In this document: positions 1 through 7,400 of the stretch, one piece after another
Position numbering within the stretch: position 1 is the stretch's first letter
Layout of the letters: every line of letters starts with the position of its first letter
Assembly (NCBI GenBank): GCA_036744635.1
Contig: DAIOHQ010000045.1
Coordinates: 1 to 24,151, forward strand
From: DAIOHQ01 sp036744635
Lineage (GTDB): Bacteria > Planctomycetota > Phycisphaerae > Tepidisphaerales > Tepidisphaeraceae
Direction: 5' to 3'
DNA length: 24,151 bases
Made by a program: the position numbers and the translations under genes
Notes under the pieces: model-generated
What the model was told of the DNA's origin: nothing
Databases searched by the model: none
The model's input: the letters and a program-made list of their open reading frames with translations, nothing else

Positions 1-57
1 CACCTGCCCGAATCCAGCCATATTTTCCCAATCCGCCTAAAATGTCACGCACCCGTC

Positions 58-79
58 CGACAGGCATTCCTGCCTGTCG
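58..79. repeat. Perfect 9-bp inverted repeat just downstream of the BMC-P gene
   Basis: Arms 58-66 and 71-79 are exactly complementary around a 4-base TTCC loop (GGAA on the minus-strand transcript). It lies 10 bases beyond the stop codon of the minus-strand BMC-P gene. There is no following T-run on the minus strand, so it is not a classical intrinsic terminator. It looks like one of the short intergenic hairpin elements scattered through this operon. It could still slow RNA decay or end transcription; the sequence does not decide this. Confidence 0.6.
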
Positions 80-88
80 TTTCGCACC

Positions 89-412
89 CTACGCATTCGC
101 CTGATAAAACGTTTTTCCCGCAAACACCGCCGAGTCGATAATCCCGACGATCACCGCATCCGCCGGCAAATTCTTCGTCACCTCGGTCATCCGCGCGCTG
201 CTCCCCTGCACCACCAGCACAAGCTGCCCCTCGCCGCAGCCGACGGAGTCGATGGCGACGATGGCCCGGCCGGTGTTTCCCAGCGACGCCGGCTGGTTCG
301 TCGCCTCGTCGTACTTGACGTTCAAAGGCTCGACCACGAACAGCTTCTGGCCGTTCAAGGTCTTCTCCTTCTGCGTAGCAACGACGTGTCCGGTCACACG
401 GGCTAGGAACAT
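89..412 (-). CDS. BMC-P microcompartment vertex protein (EutN/CcmL family)
   Basis: A 107-residue EutN/CcmL-family protein. Members of this family form pentamers that cap the vertices of bacterial microcompartment shells. The N-terminus MFLARVTGHVVATQKEKTL, followed by LNGQKLFVVEPL, matches the family pattern of a first beta strand (xxxxVxGxVxxTxK) and the LxGxKLxxV segment. A later VAIDSVGCGEGQLVLVVQGSS matches the DxVGAGxGExVLxxxGSS-like core. The start is placed at 412 because an upstream in-frame extension would translate a hairpin repeat (425-508) into low-complexity residues. Only a weak Shine-Dalgarno (TTGGAA) precedes this ATG, unlike the BMC-H genes. It is the last gene of the operon in the window. 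Pentamers are needed in small numbers (12 per shell), so weak initiation would fit. Family call is secure; exact start is likely. Confidence 0.88.
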   Translation of the reverse strand: MFLARVTGHVVATQKEKTLNGQKLFVVEPLNVKYDEATNQPASLGNTGRAIVAIDSVGCGEGQLVLVVQGSSARMTEVTKNLPADAVIVGIIDSAVFAGKTFYQANA

Positions 413-424
413 GGGAAAATTCCA

Positions 425-508
425 AGGCACGAAGGCACAAAGGCACGGAGGCACGAAGGAAAGACGCGCAAGCACTTCGTGCCTCTGTGCCTGCGTGCCT
501 TCGTGCCT
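425..508. repeat. Large intergenic hairpin made of GGCACGAA-type short repeats
   Basis: Arms 425-458 and 475-508 pair over 34 positions with 3 mismatches around a 16-base loop. Each arm is itself a run of about 8-base GGCACGAA/GGCACAAA-like units. The element fills the gap between the BMC-H stop (515) and the BMC-P start (412), ending 12 bases before that ATG. On the transcript it would form a very stable stem just upstream of the weak ribosome binding site. It may be a mobile or amplified intergenic repeat family; a role in lowering BMC-P expression is inference. Confidence 0.8.
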
Positions 509-514
509 GAGCAA

Positions 515-784
515 TTACCCCATCTTCGCCACGTCCGCATGGGGCCGCGGGATCACGTGTACGCTGACCACTTCGCCGACGCGTCCGGCCGCTTCCGCGC
601 CGGCGTCCACCGCCGCCCGCACCGCCGCGACGTCGCCCTTCAGCGTGATCGCCACCAGCCCGCTGCCAACCTTGTGCTGCTCGACGAATTGCACGTTGGC
701 CGCCTTCAGCGCCGCATCGCACGCCTCAACCGCCGCCACGATGCCCCTGGTCTCGATCAATCCAATAGCTTCACCGTTTGCCAT
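515..784 (-). CDS. BMC-H microcompartment shell hexamer protein
   Basis: An 89-residue single-domain Pfam00936 (BMC) shell protein. These form hexameric tiles of the microcompartment facets with a central metabolite pore. Diagnostic segments are EAIGLIETRGIVAAVEACDA at the N-terminus, the pore stretch KVGSGLVAITLKGDV, and AAVDAGAEAAGRVGEVVSVH leading to the family-typical VIPRPH end. Two in-frame ATGs lie 6 bases apart. The SD GGAG sits 6 bases before the second (784) but directly abuts the first (790), so 784 is chosen; this also gives a MANGEA start like its paralogues. It is followed by the hairpin at 425-508 and the BMC-P gene. Confidence 0.93.
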   Translation of the reverse strand: MANGEAIGLIETRGIVAAVEACDAALKAANVQFVEQHKVGSGLVAITLKGDVAAVRAAVDAGAEAAGRVGEVVSVHVIPRPHADVAKMG

Positions 785-825
785 AACCATCTCCGGTCAA
801 ACCAAATCATTCCTTCCCTCTTACC

Positions 826-851
826 CCCTCTCCCGGTACTTCGGGAGAGGG
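826..851. repeat. Intergenic inverted repeat, CTCTCCCG/CGGGAGAG type
   Basis: Arms 826-835 and 842-851 are perfectly complementary (10 bp) with a 6-base GTACTT loop. The element lies between acetate kinase and the downstream BMC-H gene. A GGGTGAGGG tract follows at 855-863. It is a compact hairpin of the sort that recurs in intergenic DNA of many GC-rich bacteria. Confidence 0.65.
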
Positions 852-872
852 CTGGGGTGAGGGCACATTTCA

Positions 873-900
873 CTAGCAACTAGCAACTATCAACTAGCAA
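873..900. repeat. Four tandem 7-bp units (CTAGCAA)
   Basis: CTAGCAA occurs at 873-879, 880-886 and 894-900, with one variant CTATCAA at 887-893. The run ends 5 bases before the acetate kinase stop codon (906-908). It is a short heptanucleotide tandem repeat in the 3' flank of the gene; copy number may vary between strains. Confidence 0.75.
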
Positions 901-905
901 CTTCT

Positions 906-2018
906 CTAATTCGCATTCAAAACCGCCACCGTCTGCCGTGCGACAATCAGCTCTTCGTTGGTCGGAATAATCCAAACCTCCGCATCCGACTCGACCATGC
1001 TGATCTTGGTTTCTTTGCCGCGAACCTGGTTCTTCACCGGATCGAGCGCGATCCCGGCCCAGTGGAGGTTCCTGCAGATTGCCTCCCGGATCGCGATCCC
1101 GTTTTCCCCGATGCCCCCGGTGAAGACCAGCACATCGCACCCGCCAAGGATCACCAGATAGGCGCCGATGTAATGTCGCACCGACTCGATAAAAGCCTCC
1201 AGCGCAAGCTTCGCCCGCGCATCACCGCCGCTCGCCGCCCGTTCAATGTCGCGCATGTCCGGCGAAATGCCGCTCATCCCCAACATGCCGCCTTCCTTGG
1301 CCAGCTTCCTGAAAATCTCGTCCAGGCTCATCCCTTGTTTCGTCAGCTTCATCAGCGCGAAAGTGTCGAAGTCGCCCACGCGGTTGTTGTGCGGCACGCC
1401 CGACTGCGCTGTCATCCCGAACGAATTTGCCACCGACTTGCCGTTCTCGATCGCGCAGATCGAGCATGACCCACCGAGGTGGCAACTGATGATCCGCCGT
1501 CCTTCCCTGCCCAGCAGCTCGCCAACCCGCGTCGCGATGTACCGGTGCGATGCGCCATGGAACCCGTAGCGGCGAATGCCCAGTTCCTCCGTCCACTCGT
1601 GCGGAATCGCATACACCTGCCGCGCCATCGGAATCGTCTGATGAAACGCCGTCTCAAACGCGGCCACCTGCGGCGTATTCGGCATCTTCTGCTGAAATGC
1701 CCGCATCGCCGCGATGTAAGGCGGATTGTGCGCTGGCGCCACATCCGAAAATTGTTCCATCGTCGCGATCACTTCATCAGTGACGCGCACCGCCCCGGAA
1801 ATCGGCCCGCCATGCACGGCCTTGAACCCAATCCCATCCGGCCTCTCCTTCAGCTCCGCAAGGATCACGTCGATCACATCGGCGTGCGTCTTGTAGGAAG
1901 AATCAGCCTGCCCGATCCGCTCATACGCCCCCCGCGCAATATCCGTGCCGCCCCGACTCATGTCGAGCAGCTTGTACTTGAAGCTGGTGCTTCCGAGGTT
2001 GGCAACGAGAATGCGCAT
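906..2018 (-). CDS. ackA: Acetate/propionate kinase, BMC-associated divergent type
   Basis: Acetate kinase (ASKHA fold), 370 residues, slightly shorter than the usual ~400. It would make acetate and ATP from acetyl-phosphate, the step after PduL. Visible motifs in order: NLGSTSFKYKLL (phosphate-1), KAVHGG, APAHNP, FETAFHQTIP, RYGFHGASH, CHLGGSCSICAIENGKS, NNRVGDFDT, LGMSGISPDMRDI, FTGGIGENG and IPTNEELIVARQT. Compared with the Methanosarcina thermophila enzyme, His123, His180, Arg241 and Glu384 are kept. Arg91 is Lys, Asp148 is Glu and Asn211 is Gly. These are conservative or clade-like changes, but they hit residues studied as catalytic or substrate-binding. The SD GAAGAAG lies 5 bases before the ATG. 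Its place between shell genes implies use inside or beside the microcompartment. Confidence 0.92.
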   Translation of the reverse strand: MRILVANLGSTSFKYKLLDMSRGGTDIARGAYERIGQADSSYKTHADVIDVILAELKERPDGIGFKAVHGGPISGAVRVTDEVIATMEQFSDVAPAHNPPYIAAMRAFQQKMPNTPQVAAFETAFHQTIPMARQVYAIPHEWTEELGIRRYGFHGASHRYIATRVGELLGREGRRIISCHLGGSCSICAIENGKSVANSFGMTAQSGVPHNNRVGDFDTFALMKLTKQGMSLDEIFRKLAKEGGMLGMSGISPDMRDIERAASGGDARAKLALEAFIESVRHYIGAYLVILGGCDVLVFTGGIGENGIAIREAICRNLHWAGIALDPVKNQVRGKETKISMVESDAEVWIIPTNEELIVARQTVAVLNAN

Positions 2019-2033
2019 GGATGCTTCTTCGCA

Positions 2034-2054
2034 GCACGGGTTTTCTATCCGTGC
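2034..2054. repeat. Short hairpin GCACGG/CCGTGC between BMC-H and ackA
   Basis: Arms 2034-2039 and 2049-2054 pair perfectly around a 9-base T-rich loop, inside the 55-base gap between the BMC-H gene ending at 2074 and the ackA start at 2018. It may attenuate or stabilise the ackA portion of the transcript; this is only inference. Confidence 0.45.
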
Positions 2055-2073
2055 ATCGCACGCCGCAGCGCGA

Positions 2074-2382
2074 CTACAGCGACGATCCGCCGCCGCCCGC
2101 GCCGAAGCCGACCAGCAAGTCCTGGTGCGGCCGGGCGATCACGTGCGAGGCGACCAATTCGCCCACCCGTCCCGCCGCTTCCGCCCCGGCCTCCACCGCC
2201 GCCTTCACGCTGCCCACGTCGCCGCGCACGATCGTCGTCACGAAGGCGCCGCCGATCTGGATCGTCTTGACGATCTCCACATTGGCCGCCTTGGTCATCG
2301 CATCGGTCGCCTCAACCAGCCCGACCCACCCCTTGGTCTCGATCATCCCCAGCGCGCTGCCGAATCCGTTTCCGTCTGCCAT
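2074..2382 (-). CDS. BMC-H microcompartment shell hexamer protein (QIGGAF pore type)
   Basis: A 102-residue single-domain BMC shell protein. Key segments are SALGMIETKGWVGLVEATDA, the pore-lining TIQIGGAFVTTIVRGDV, and AAVEAGAEAAGRVGELVASH leading to VIARPHQDL. A Gly/Ser-rich tail follows (GFGAGGGGSSL). The pore loop has QIGGAF instead of the K-x-GSG motif of the other two paralogues here, so the pore should differ in charge and bulk. It resembles the FxGGG type of carboxysomal CsoS1 proteins. Start 2382 is fixed by AGGAG 6 bases upstream; an in-frame TTG two codons earlier overlaps that spacer and is rejected. Confidence 0.93.
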   Translation of the reverse strand: MADGNGFGSALGMIETKGWVGLVEATDAMTKAANVEIVKTIQIGGAFVTTIVRGDVGSVKAAVEAGAEAAGRVGELVASHVIARPHQDLLVGFGAGGGGSSL

Positions 2383-2398
2383 GTTCAACTCCTGAGAT

Positions 2399-2477
2399 TG
2401 TCATCCTGAGGTACTCCGAAGGATCTGGCCTCGACTTCTCCTCCAGCCGGATTCTTCGCACTTACCTCAGAATGACA
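2399..2477. repeat. Intergenic long-range inverted repeat, TGTCATYCTGAGGTA arms
   Basis: Arms 2399-2413 and 2463-2477 match as inverted copies at 14 of 15 positions, separated by 49 bases. The element sits between two BMC-H genes. It has the form of a short non-autonomous repeat element with terminal inverted repeats; no coding sequence or target duplication is evident. Confidence 0.6.
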
Positions 2478-2507
2478 GGTTTGCTGTCGTTCGTATTCAC
2501 TCGACAA

Positions 2508-2840
2508 TCACTTCTTCGCCGCCGCCATTCCCCGGTCCGACACGGTCGTAGCCGGGGCAGCGCCCTTCTTCTTGGGCATCATCCCGCCAAGATCATCGTG
2601 CGGCCGCGCGATCACGTGTACGCTGATCACCGTGCCGACGCGCCCGGCCGCTTCCGCCCCGGCATCCACCGCGGCCTTCACCGCCGCCACGTCGCCGCGC
2701 ACGAAGGCCGTGACCATGCCGCTGCCGGCCTTGTCCCAGCCCATCATCTCGACGTTGGCCGCCTTCAACATCGCATCCGTTCCCTCCATCAAGGCCACCA
2801 ACCCCTTACACTCCAACAGTCCCAATGCTTCGCTCGCCAT
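2508..2840 (-). CDS. BMC-H microcompartment shell hexamer protein with C-terminal extension
   Basis: A 110-residue single-domain BMC shell protein. Core segments are EALGLLECKGLVALMEGTDA, pore stretch DKAGSGMVTAFVRGDV and AAVDAGAEAAGRVGTVISVH, followed by VIARPHDDL. A tail of about 25 residues rich in Lys, Ala and Met extends past the usual end (MMPKKKGAAPATT and beyond) and may interact with cargo or neighbouring tiles. Two ATGs lie 6 bases apart. The SD AAGGA is 7 bases before the second (2840) and only one base from the first (2846), so 2840 is preferred. It is the second gene after the promoter, following pduL. Confidence 0.93.
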   Translation of the reverse strand: MASEALGLLECKGLVALMEGTDAMLKAANVEMMGWDKAGSGMVTAFVRGDVAAVKAAVDAGAEAAGRVGTVISVHVIARPHDDLGGMMPKKKGAAPATTVSDRGMAAAKK

Positions 2841-2873
2841 AGCCATGTCCTTTCCAGTGTGCCCCTTGCCTTC

Positions 2874-2905
2874 AATCCAAAATCCAAAATCCGCAATCCA
2901 AAATC
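2874..2905. repeat. Tandem 7-bp units (AATCCAA) overlapping the pduL stop
   Basis: AATCCAA occurs at 2874-2880, 2881-2887 and 2895-2901, with a variant AATCCGC at 2888-2894. A partial unit runs into the pduL stop codon (2904-2906). It is another heptanucleotide tandem repeat flanking an operon gene, different in sequence from that at 873-900. Confidence 0.7.
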
Positions 2906-3620
2906 ATTTGAATAATTCCATCCGCGTAGCCGTCTCCAGATCGCACGCATTTCCCTCATCCGTATCAATATGCACTTCCAGCACCACCTTCTTGTGCCAG
3001 CGCACCTTCACCCGGTCGAACAGCACCCCGCACGGCCCGTCGATTTTCAACTTCAGGTAATCCCCATCCTTCACCCCGAAGTACGCCAGGTCCTCCGTGC
3101 TCATATGCACATGCCGCTCCGCCCGGACGACGCCCTGATTGATCGTGATCGCCCCCTTGGGCCCAAGAATCGTGCAGCCCGCAGTCCCCTCGTGGTTGCC
3201 GCTGATCCGCAGCGGCAAATCGATGCCGAGATACACGCCGTCGGTATAGCTGAGTTCAATCTGCGTGTAGTCCCGCGCCGGCCCCAGGATGCGCACGTTC
3301 GGAATGATCCGCTGCCGCGGGCCAACCAGCGTAACAAGCTGCTCCGATGCGAATTCCCCCTGCTGATACAGGTCTTTGAATTTGGTGAGTTTTGCCCCCG
3401 CGCCAAAGAGAATTTCCAGATGGTCCGGCCTCACGTGCATGTGCCGGGCTGACACGTTCACCACCAGCGGATTGGGCATCCCACCGGCCTCTTTCGGCAT
3501 GGCCGCATGACGCTCCCGCGAAGCCGGCGGCGTAATCTCCCCGCGCAGGCGCTGGGTAAGCACCTCGCGCACCAGGCGTTCCACTTCGGTCCGTTGCAGT
3601 GTCCGTGCTTCCTGTACCAT
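2904..3620 (-). CDS. pduL: PduL-type phosphate acyltransferase with encapsulation-peptide-like N-terminus
   Basis: Phosphotransacylase of the PduL family (acyl-CoA + phosphate to acyl-phosphate + CoA), 238 residues from the chosen start. The family binds two metals through His residues. The first metal motif is seen as SARHMHVRPDHLEILFG, and the second as RHVHMSTEDLAYFG. LPLRISGN holds the likely catalytic Arg region, and a GPKG segment lies between. The first ~25 residues (QRTEVERLVREVLTQRL) form an amphipathic helix joined by a Pro/Ala/Arg linker, as in BMC cargo encapsulation peptides. Start 3620 has GGTGGAG 8 bases upstream. An earlier in-frame start at 3677 is excluded because it would lie on the -35 box of the promoter. 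It is the first gene of the operon. Confidence 0.93.
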   Translation of the reverse strand: MVQEARTLQRTEVERLVREVLTQRLRGEITPPASRERHAAMPKEAGGMPNPLVVNVSARHMHVRPDHLEILFGAGAKLTKFKDLYQQGEFASEQLVTLVGPRQRIIPNVRILGPARDYTQIELSYTDGVYLGIDLPLRISGNHEGTAGCTILGPKGAITINQGVVRAERHVHMSTEDLAYFGVKDGDYLKLKIDGPCGVLFDRVKVRWHKKVVLEVHIDTDEGNACDLETATRMELFK

Positions 3621-3648
3621 CCTGATAGCTCCACCAGAATCTCCCGCT

Positions 3649-3677
3649 ATTATGCAATATCTTCCAAAGAATGTCAA
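3649..3677 (-). promoter_or_regulatory. Near-consensus sigma-70-type promoter of the BMC operon
   Basis: On the minus strand a perfect TTGACA (3677-3672) is followed by a 17-base spacer and CATAAT (3654-3649, 5 of 6 to TATAAT). The predicted transcription start is near 3642, giving a leader of about 22 bases that contains the pduL Shine-Dalgarno. No operator is obvious between promoter and start codon. The strength suggests either constitutive expression or repression from outside. Confidence 0.8.
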
Positions 3678-3935
3678 GAACTCTCAAATATGCGCAAACT
3701 CTGCCGCCGCAGATCTTTTGCGCTAGCCCGGAAAAATGCAGGTTCGCCGCAGAGAAACTGCCAGAGACAAATCCAAACCTCTCTGCTTCATCCTCCAGCG
3801 TAATTGCCGCCGCGTCCCAGTGCCCAGCCTGCCTGCGGGCATTCAGCAGCCAAAAACCCGCTTTCCGCACCGCCATCGCCACTTTCCCCTTCCCCGCAGC
3901 GAAATTCCCTGCCCCAATTAGCCTGATGAACCGCC
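3678..3935. other. Unassigned intergenic DNA between BMC promoter and palindrome array
   Basis: No gene is supported in this stretch. Reading frames open here on both strands are low-complexity and belong to no family I recognise. Faint traces of the 21-bp phase of the neighbouring array may continue: a CAATTAG half-unit begins at 3915 exactly in phase, and CAAAAAC begins at 3851, one base off phase. Upstream control elements of either divergent gene could lie here, but none is identifiable by eye. Confidence 0.4.
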
Positions 3936-4138
3936 CAAAACATGCTTTGCAGTGCGCAAAACATGTTTTGCCCGCCGCAATAGCGCAATTGCCGGCCTCA
4001 ATAGCGCTATTGCGGCCTCCAAAGCATGCTCTCCGCTCCCCAAAACATGTTTTGCGATGCTGAATAGCGCAATTGCGCCGCCCAATTGCGCTATTGCGCC
4101 CCCCAAAGCGCGCTTTGCGCGGCTCAAAGTGTACTTTG
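3936..4138. repeat. Array of ten 14-bp palindromes at exact 21-bp spacing
   Basis: Palindrome centres fall at 3942.5, 3963.5, 3984.5, 4005.5, 4026.5, 4047.5, 4068.5, 4089.5, 4110.5 and 4131.5, so the period is exactly 21 bp (14-bp palindrome plus 7-bp GC-rich spacer). Perfect units are CAAAACATGTTTTG (twice), CAATAGCGCTATTG, CAAAGCGCGCTTTG and CAAAGTGTACTTTG. The others have one to three mismatched pairs. Nearly all begin CAA and end TTG. Centres alternate in pairs (CATG, CATG, GCGC, GCGC, then the same again), giving an 84-bp super-repeat. The array lies between the BMC promoter and the giant gene. In-phase half-units at 3915, 4146 and 4167 suggest decayed edges. It is not a CRISPR array. 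Function unknown. Confidence 0.9.
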
Positions 4139-4311
4139 CCGGCGGCAAGAATCAGGAAAACCCGCACAAAGCAGATTGATGAGTCCTAAAAACTTGGCTG
4201 GATATGCCGAAAGCGAATAATTGCCGGTCGCCCGCAGGGCTTGGGATGGACAGATGCACTTCACCGCTATTCTCACCATTCTTGCCATTCCTGAAAAAAT
4301 AAAGTGCCCCC

Positions 4312-4340
4312 TTGTTTTCCAAATTTCTCCGAGATATATA
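4312..4340 (+). promoter_or_regulatory. Weak candidate promoter for the giant surface protein gene
   Basis: TTGTTT (4312-4317), a 17-base spacer and TATATA (4335-4340) give the right spacing but only partial matches to both boxes. The start would fall near 4347, leaving a leader of about 85 bases before the ATG at 4432. The rest of 4139-4431 shows no gene. This is the best candidate on spacing alone. Confidence 0.3.
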
Positions 4341-4431
4341 CGGCGGCGTAAGAATGGGGAACGGCGGGACCACCAAGGGGCGGCCCTCCTTTTCCGAACG
4401 GAAGTTCTTGGACAATTCACAGGGAGACGTA

Positions 4432-7400
4432 ATGTCTTTATCCTCTCGCCGGGGCCGCAAGGGCCAGGACCGCGCACATTCAACCTCGGCATTGAGCCGC
4501 GCTGTCATGGAGACGCTGGAAGAGCGCAGACTATTGAGCCTTACGGTCTTTTCCGATGGCTCGCTGGACACCACTTTTGGCACCGGCGGCAAGCTGACCA
4601 CCAGCTTTGGCGGGAACAACGACAACATAAGCCGTCTTGCCTTGCAGTCGGACGGAAAAGTCATCGCGGCCGGCTCGGCCGGGACGAGCGGCAACCTGGA
4701 CTTCGGCATCGCGCGCTACAACACCGACGGGTCGCTGGACACTTCCTTCGATACCGACGGCAAGCAGACCTTGAACTTCAACGGCAAGGATGATGCGGTC
4801 AATGGCATTGTCATCCAGTCCAGCGGCAAGATCGTGGTGGGCGGCTACGCCAGCACCTCCACCGGCGATCAGGACTTCGCGTTGGCGCGGTTCACCAGTG
4901 CCGGGGCTTTGGACACGACGTTTGGGACCAGTGGCAAGACCACCACCGACTTCGGCACCACGGCAGATCAGGGCCGCTGCATCGCGGTGCAGAGCGATGG
5001 CAAGATCATCCTCGGCGGCATCTCCGGCAGCGACTACGCCATCGCCCGCTACTCCGCCGATGGCGTGCTCGACACCACCTTCGGCGGCGGCGGCACCGGC
5101 AAGAAGACCATCGACTTCGCCAGCGGCTTTGACGAAGGGCACTTCATCGCCGTGCAAGCCGACGACAAGATCGTGTTCGGCGGAGTGGAGACCGCCAGTG
5201 CCGGCGGGGTGGGAAGCACTACGCTGCGAAACTTCGGCATCGTCCGCCTCAATGCCGATGGCACGATCGACACCGGCTTCGGCACCAGCGGCAAGGTGAC
5301 ATCTGACCTGAGCAGCAATCTGGACGGGGCCCAGGGCGTGGTCATCCAGACCGATGGCAAGATCGTGGTGGGAGGCGTCGGCACCAACGGATCGGGCAGC
5401 AAAGACTTCTTCATGGTGCGCTACAACACCGATGGCAGTTTGGATAGCTCCTTCGGTTCCAGCGGCAAGGTGGCCACCAGCTTCACCACCAGCGATGACC
5501 GAGTATGGACGCTGATCTTGCAGCCCGATGGCAAGATCGTGGCCGCCGGCTCCAGCAACACCGGCACCCTGGACTTCGCCATCGCCCGCTACAACACCGA
5601 TGGGAGCCTGGATACCAGCTTCGATACCGACGGCAAGCTGACGGTAAGCCTCAGCAGCGGGGCGGATGAAGCCTATTCGATGGTGCAGCGTCCGGATGGG
5701 AAGATTGTCCTGGGCGGCTACGCCACCGTGGCCACGGGGAATCAGGATTGGGCGCTAGCGCAACTGGGATTGCCGGCGGCCCCGGCGCTGTCGATCACCG
5801 GAGCACCGACCTCCAGTCCCGAGGGCACGGCCATCAGCCTCGCCAGCAGCGTCAGCCCGGCTGCAACTGGCACATTGAGTTATCTGTGGGGTGTGACCAA
5901 GGATGGGGCGGCGTTCACGCTGCCCGGCGGCACGACCACCACCGCCAGCACGTTCAGCTTCACGCCCACCGACAACGGCAGCTACGTTGTCAGCCTCACC
6001 GCCAGCGACAGCTATGGCGGCTCGGCCACGGACAGCAAGACCATCAGCGTCAGCAACGTTGCCCCCACCGTCGCCATCACCGGCGCACCCACCCCCCCTG
6101 CTTCCAGCCCCGAAGGCACCGCGATCAACCTCAGCAGCACGGCCAGCGATCCGGCGGGTGCGAATGATCCGCTGAGCTATGCCTGGAGCGTGACCAAAGG
6201 CGGCAGCGCCTACACGCTTCCTGGCGGAACCAATACCACCTCCAGCACCTTCACCTTCACGCCCGATGACAACACCAGCTTTGTCGTGAGCCTGGCCGTC
6301 AGCGACGGCGATGGGGGGAGCACCACCGACAGCAAGACTATCAGCGTCACCAACGTCGCGCCGACCGCCGCCATCACCGGCGCTCCCACTTCCAGTCCCG
6401 AAGGCACGGCGATCACCTTGGGCAGCACCGCCAGCGATCCGGCGGGAGCCAACGATCCATTGAGCTATGCCTGGAGCGTGACCAAAGGCGGCAGCGCCTA
6501 CACGCTGCCGGGAGGAACCAACACCACCTCCAGCGGCTTCAGCTTCACCCCCGATGACAACGCCAGCTATGTCGTCAGCCTCACCGTCAGCGATGGCGAT
6601 GGAGGATCGACCACCGACAGCAAGACCATCGCCGTCAGCAACGTCGCACCCACCGCGACGGTAGGGAGCGATACGCCGATCACGCTGGGCGGGCAGGTCA
6701 CGATCAGCTTCACCGATCAGGCCGACGCCTCGTCGGCGGATGCGACAGCCGGATTCCTCTACAGCTACGACTTCGATGGCGACAATACCTTCGAGGTGTA
6801 CCAGTCCACCTCCGCCTCGCGCTCCTTCACCTATACCGCTCCCGGGGTCTACGCCGCCAAGGCCCGCATCGAGGACAAGGATGGTGGCATGACCGACTAT
6901 GCCACCACGGTCACGGTCAGCAACGCCGCGCCGCAGAACCCGGCGGCCGCGGCGGGGGATGGGGTGGTCGATCTGGCGTGGGATGCGGTGGACGGAGCGA
7001 CCAGCTATAGCGTCTACCGGGGAACCAGCAGCAACGCAGAGGATGCCACGCCCATCGCGGCCGACCTGACCGATCCATTTTACAGCGATTACGATGTCAC
7101 CAACGGCACGGCGTATTACTACACCATCACCTGGACGGACGGCAATGGCAGCGAAAGCGCCGCATCCGCCGAGCAGACCGCCACGCCGGCCCAGCCTCCG
7201 ACCGGGCTGACTACGACGATCCTCACTGGGGGTGATGTACGGCTCGCGTGGACCAATCCTTCAAGCGATCCATCAGGTTTTATCATTGAAGGCTCAGACG
7301 ATGGTATCTCGTTTGATCCTGTCACGTCGGTTGGTCCCGGTATAGCGACGATTGACCTCACTGGCCCGCTTCCTGGCACGGTATGCTACTTCCGAATGCT

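Noticed and set aside
58..79. Intrinsic terminator after the BMC-P gene
   Set aside because: The stem is only 9 bp and no T-run follows on the minus strand, so it is listed as a repeat only.
413..514. Longer BMC-P protein starting at 514
   Set aside because: The extension only translates the hairpin repeat and is not part of the EutN/CcmL fold.
3621..3677. Longer pduL starting at 3677
   Set aside because: The extra 19 codons overlap a near-consensus promoter, and 3620 has a well-spaced Shine-Dalgarno.
3936..4138. CRISPR or CRISPR-like array
   Set aside because: Units are 14-bp palindromes with 7-bp spacers, far too short. Repeats vary, spacers are GC-rich filler, and no cas gene is nearby.
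3256..4167. A 303-codon minus-strand frame and shorter plus-strand frames with heptapeptide repeats over the palindrome array
   Set aside because: A 21-bp period keeps all frames open on both strands, so openness proves nothing. The long frame also runs across the pduL gene in the wrong frame and over its promoter.
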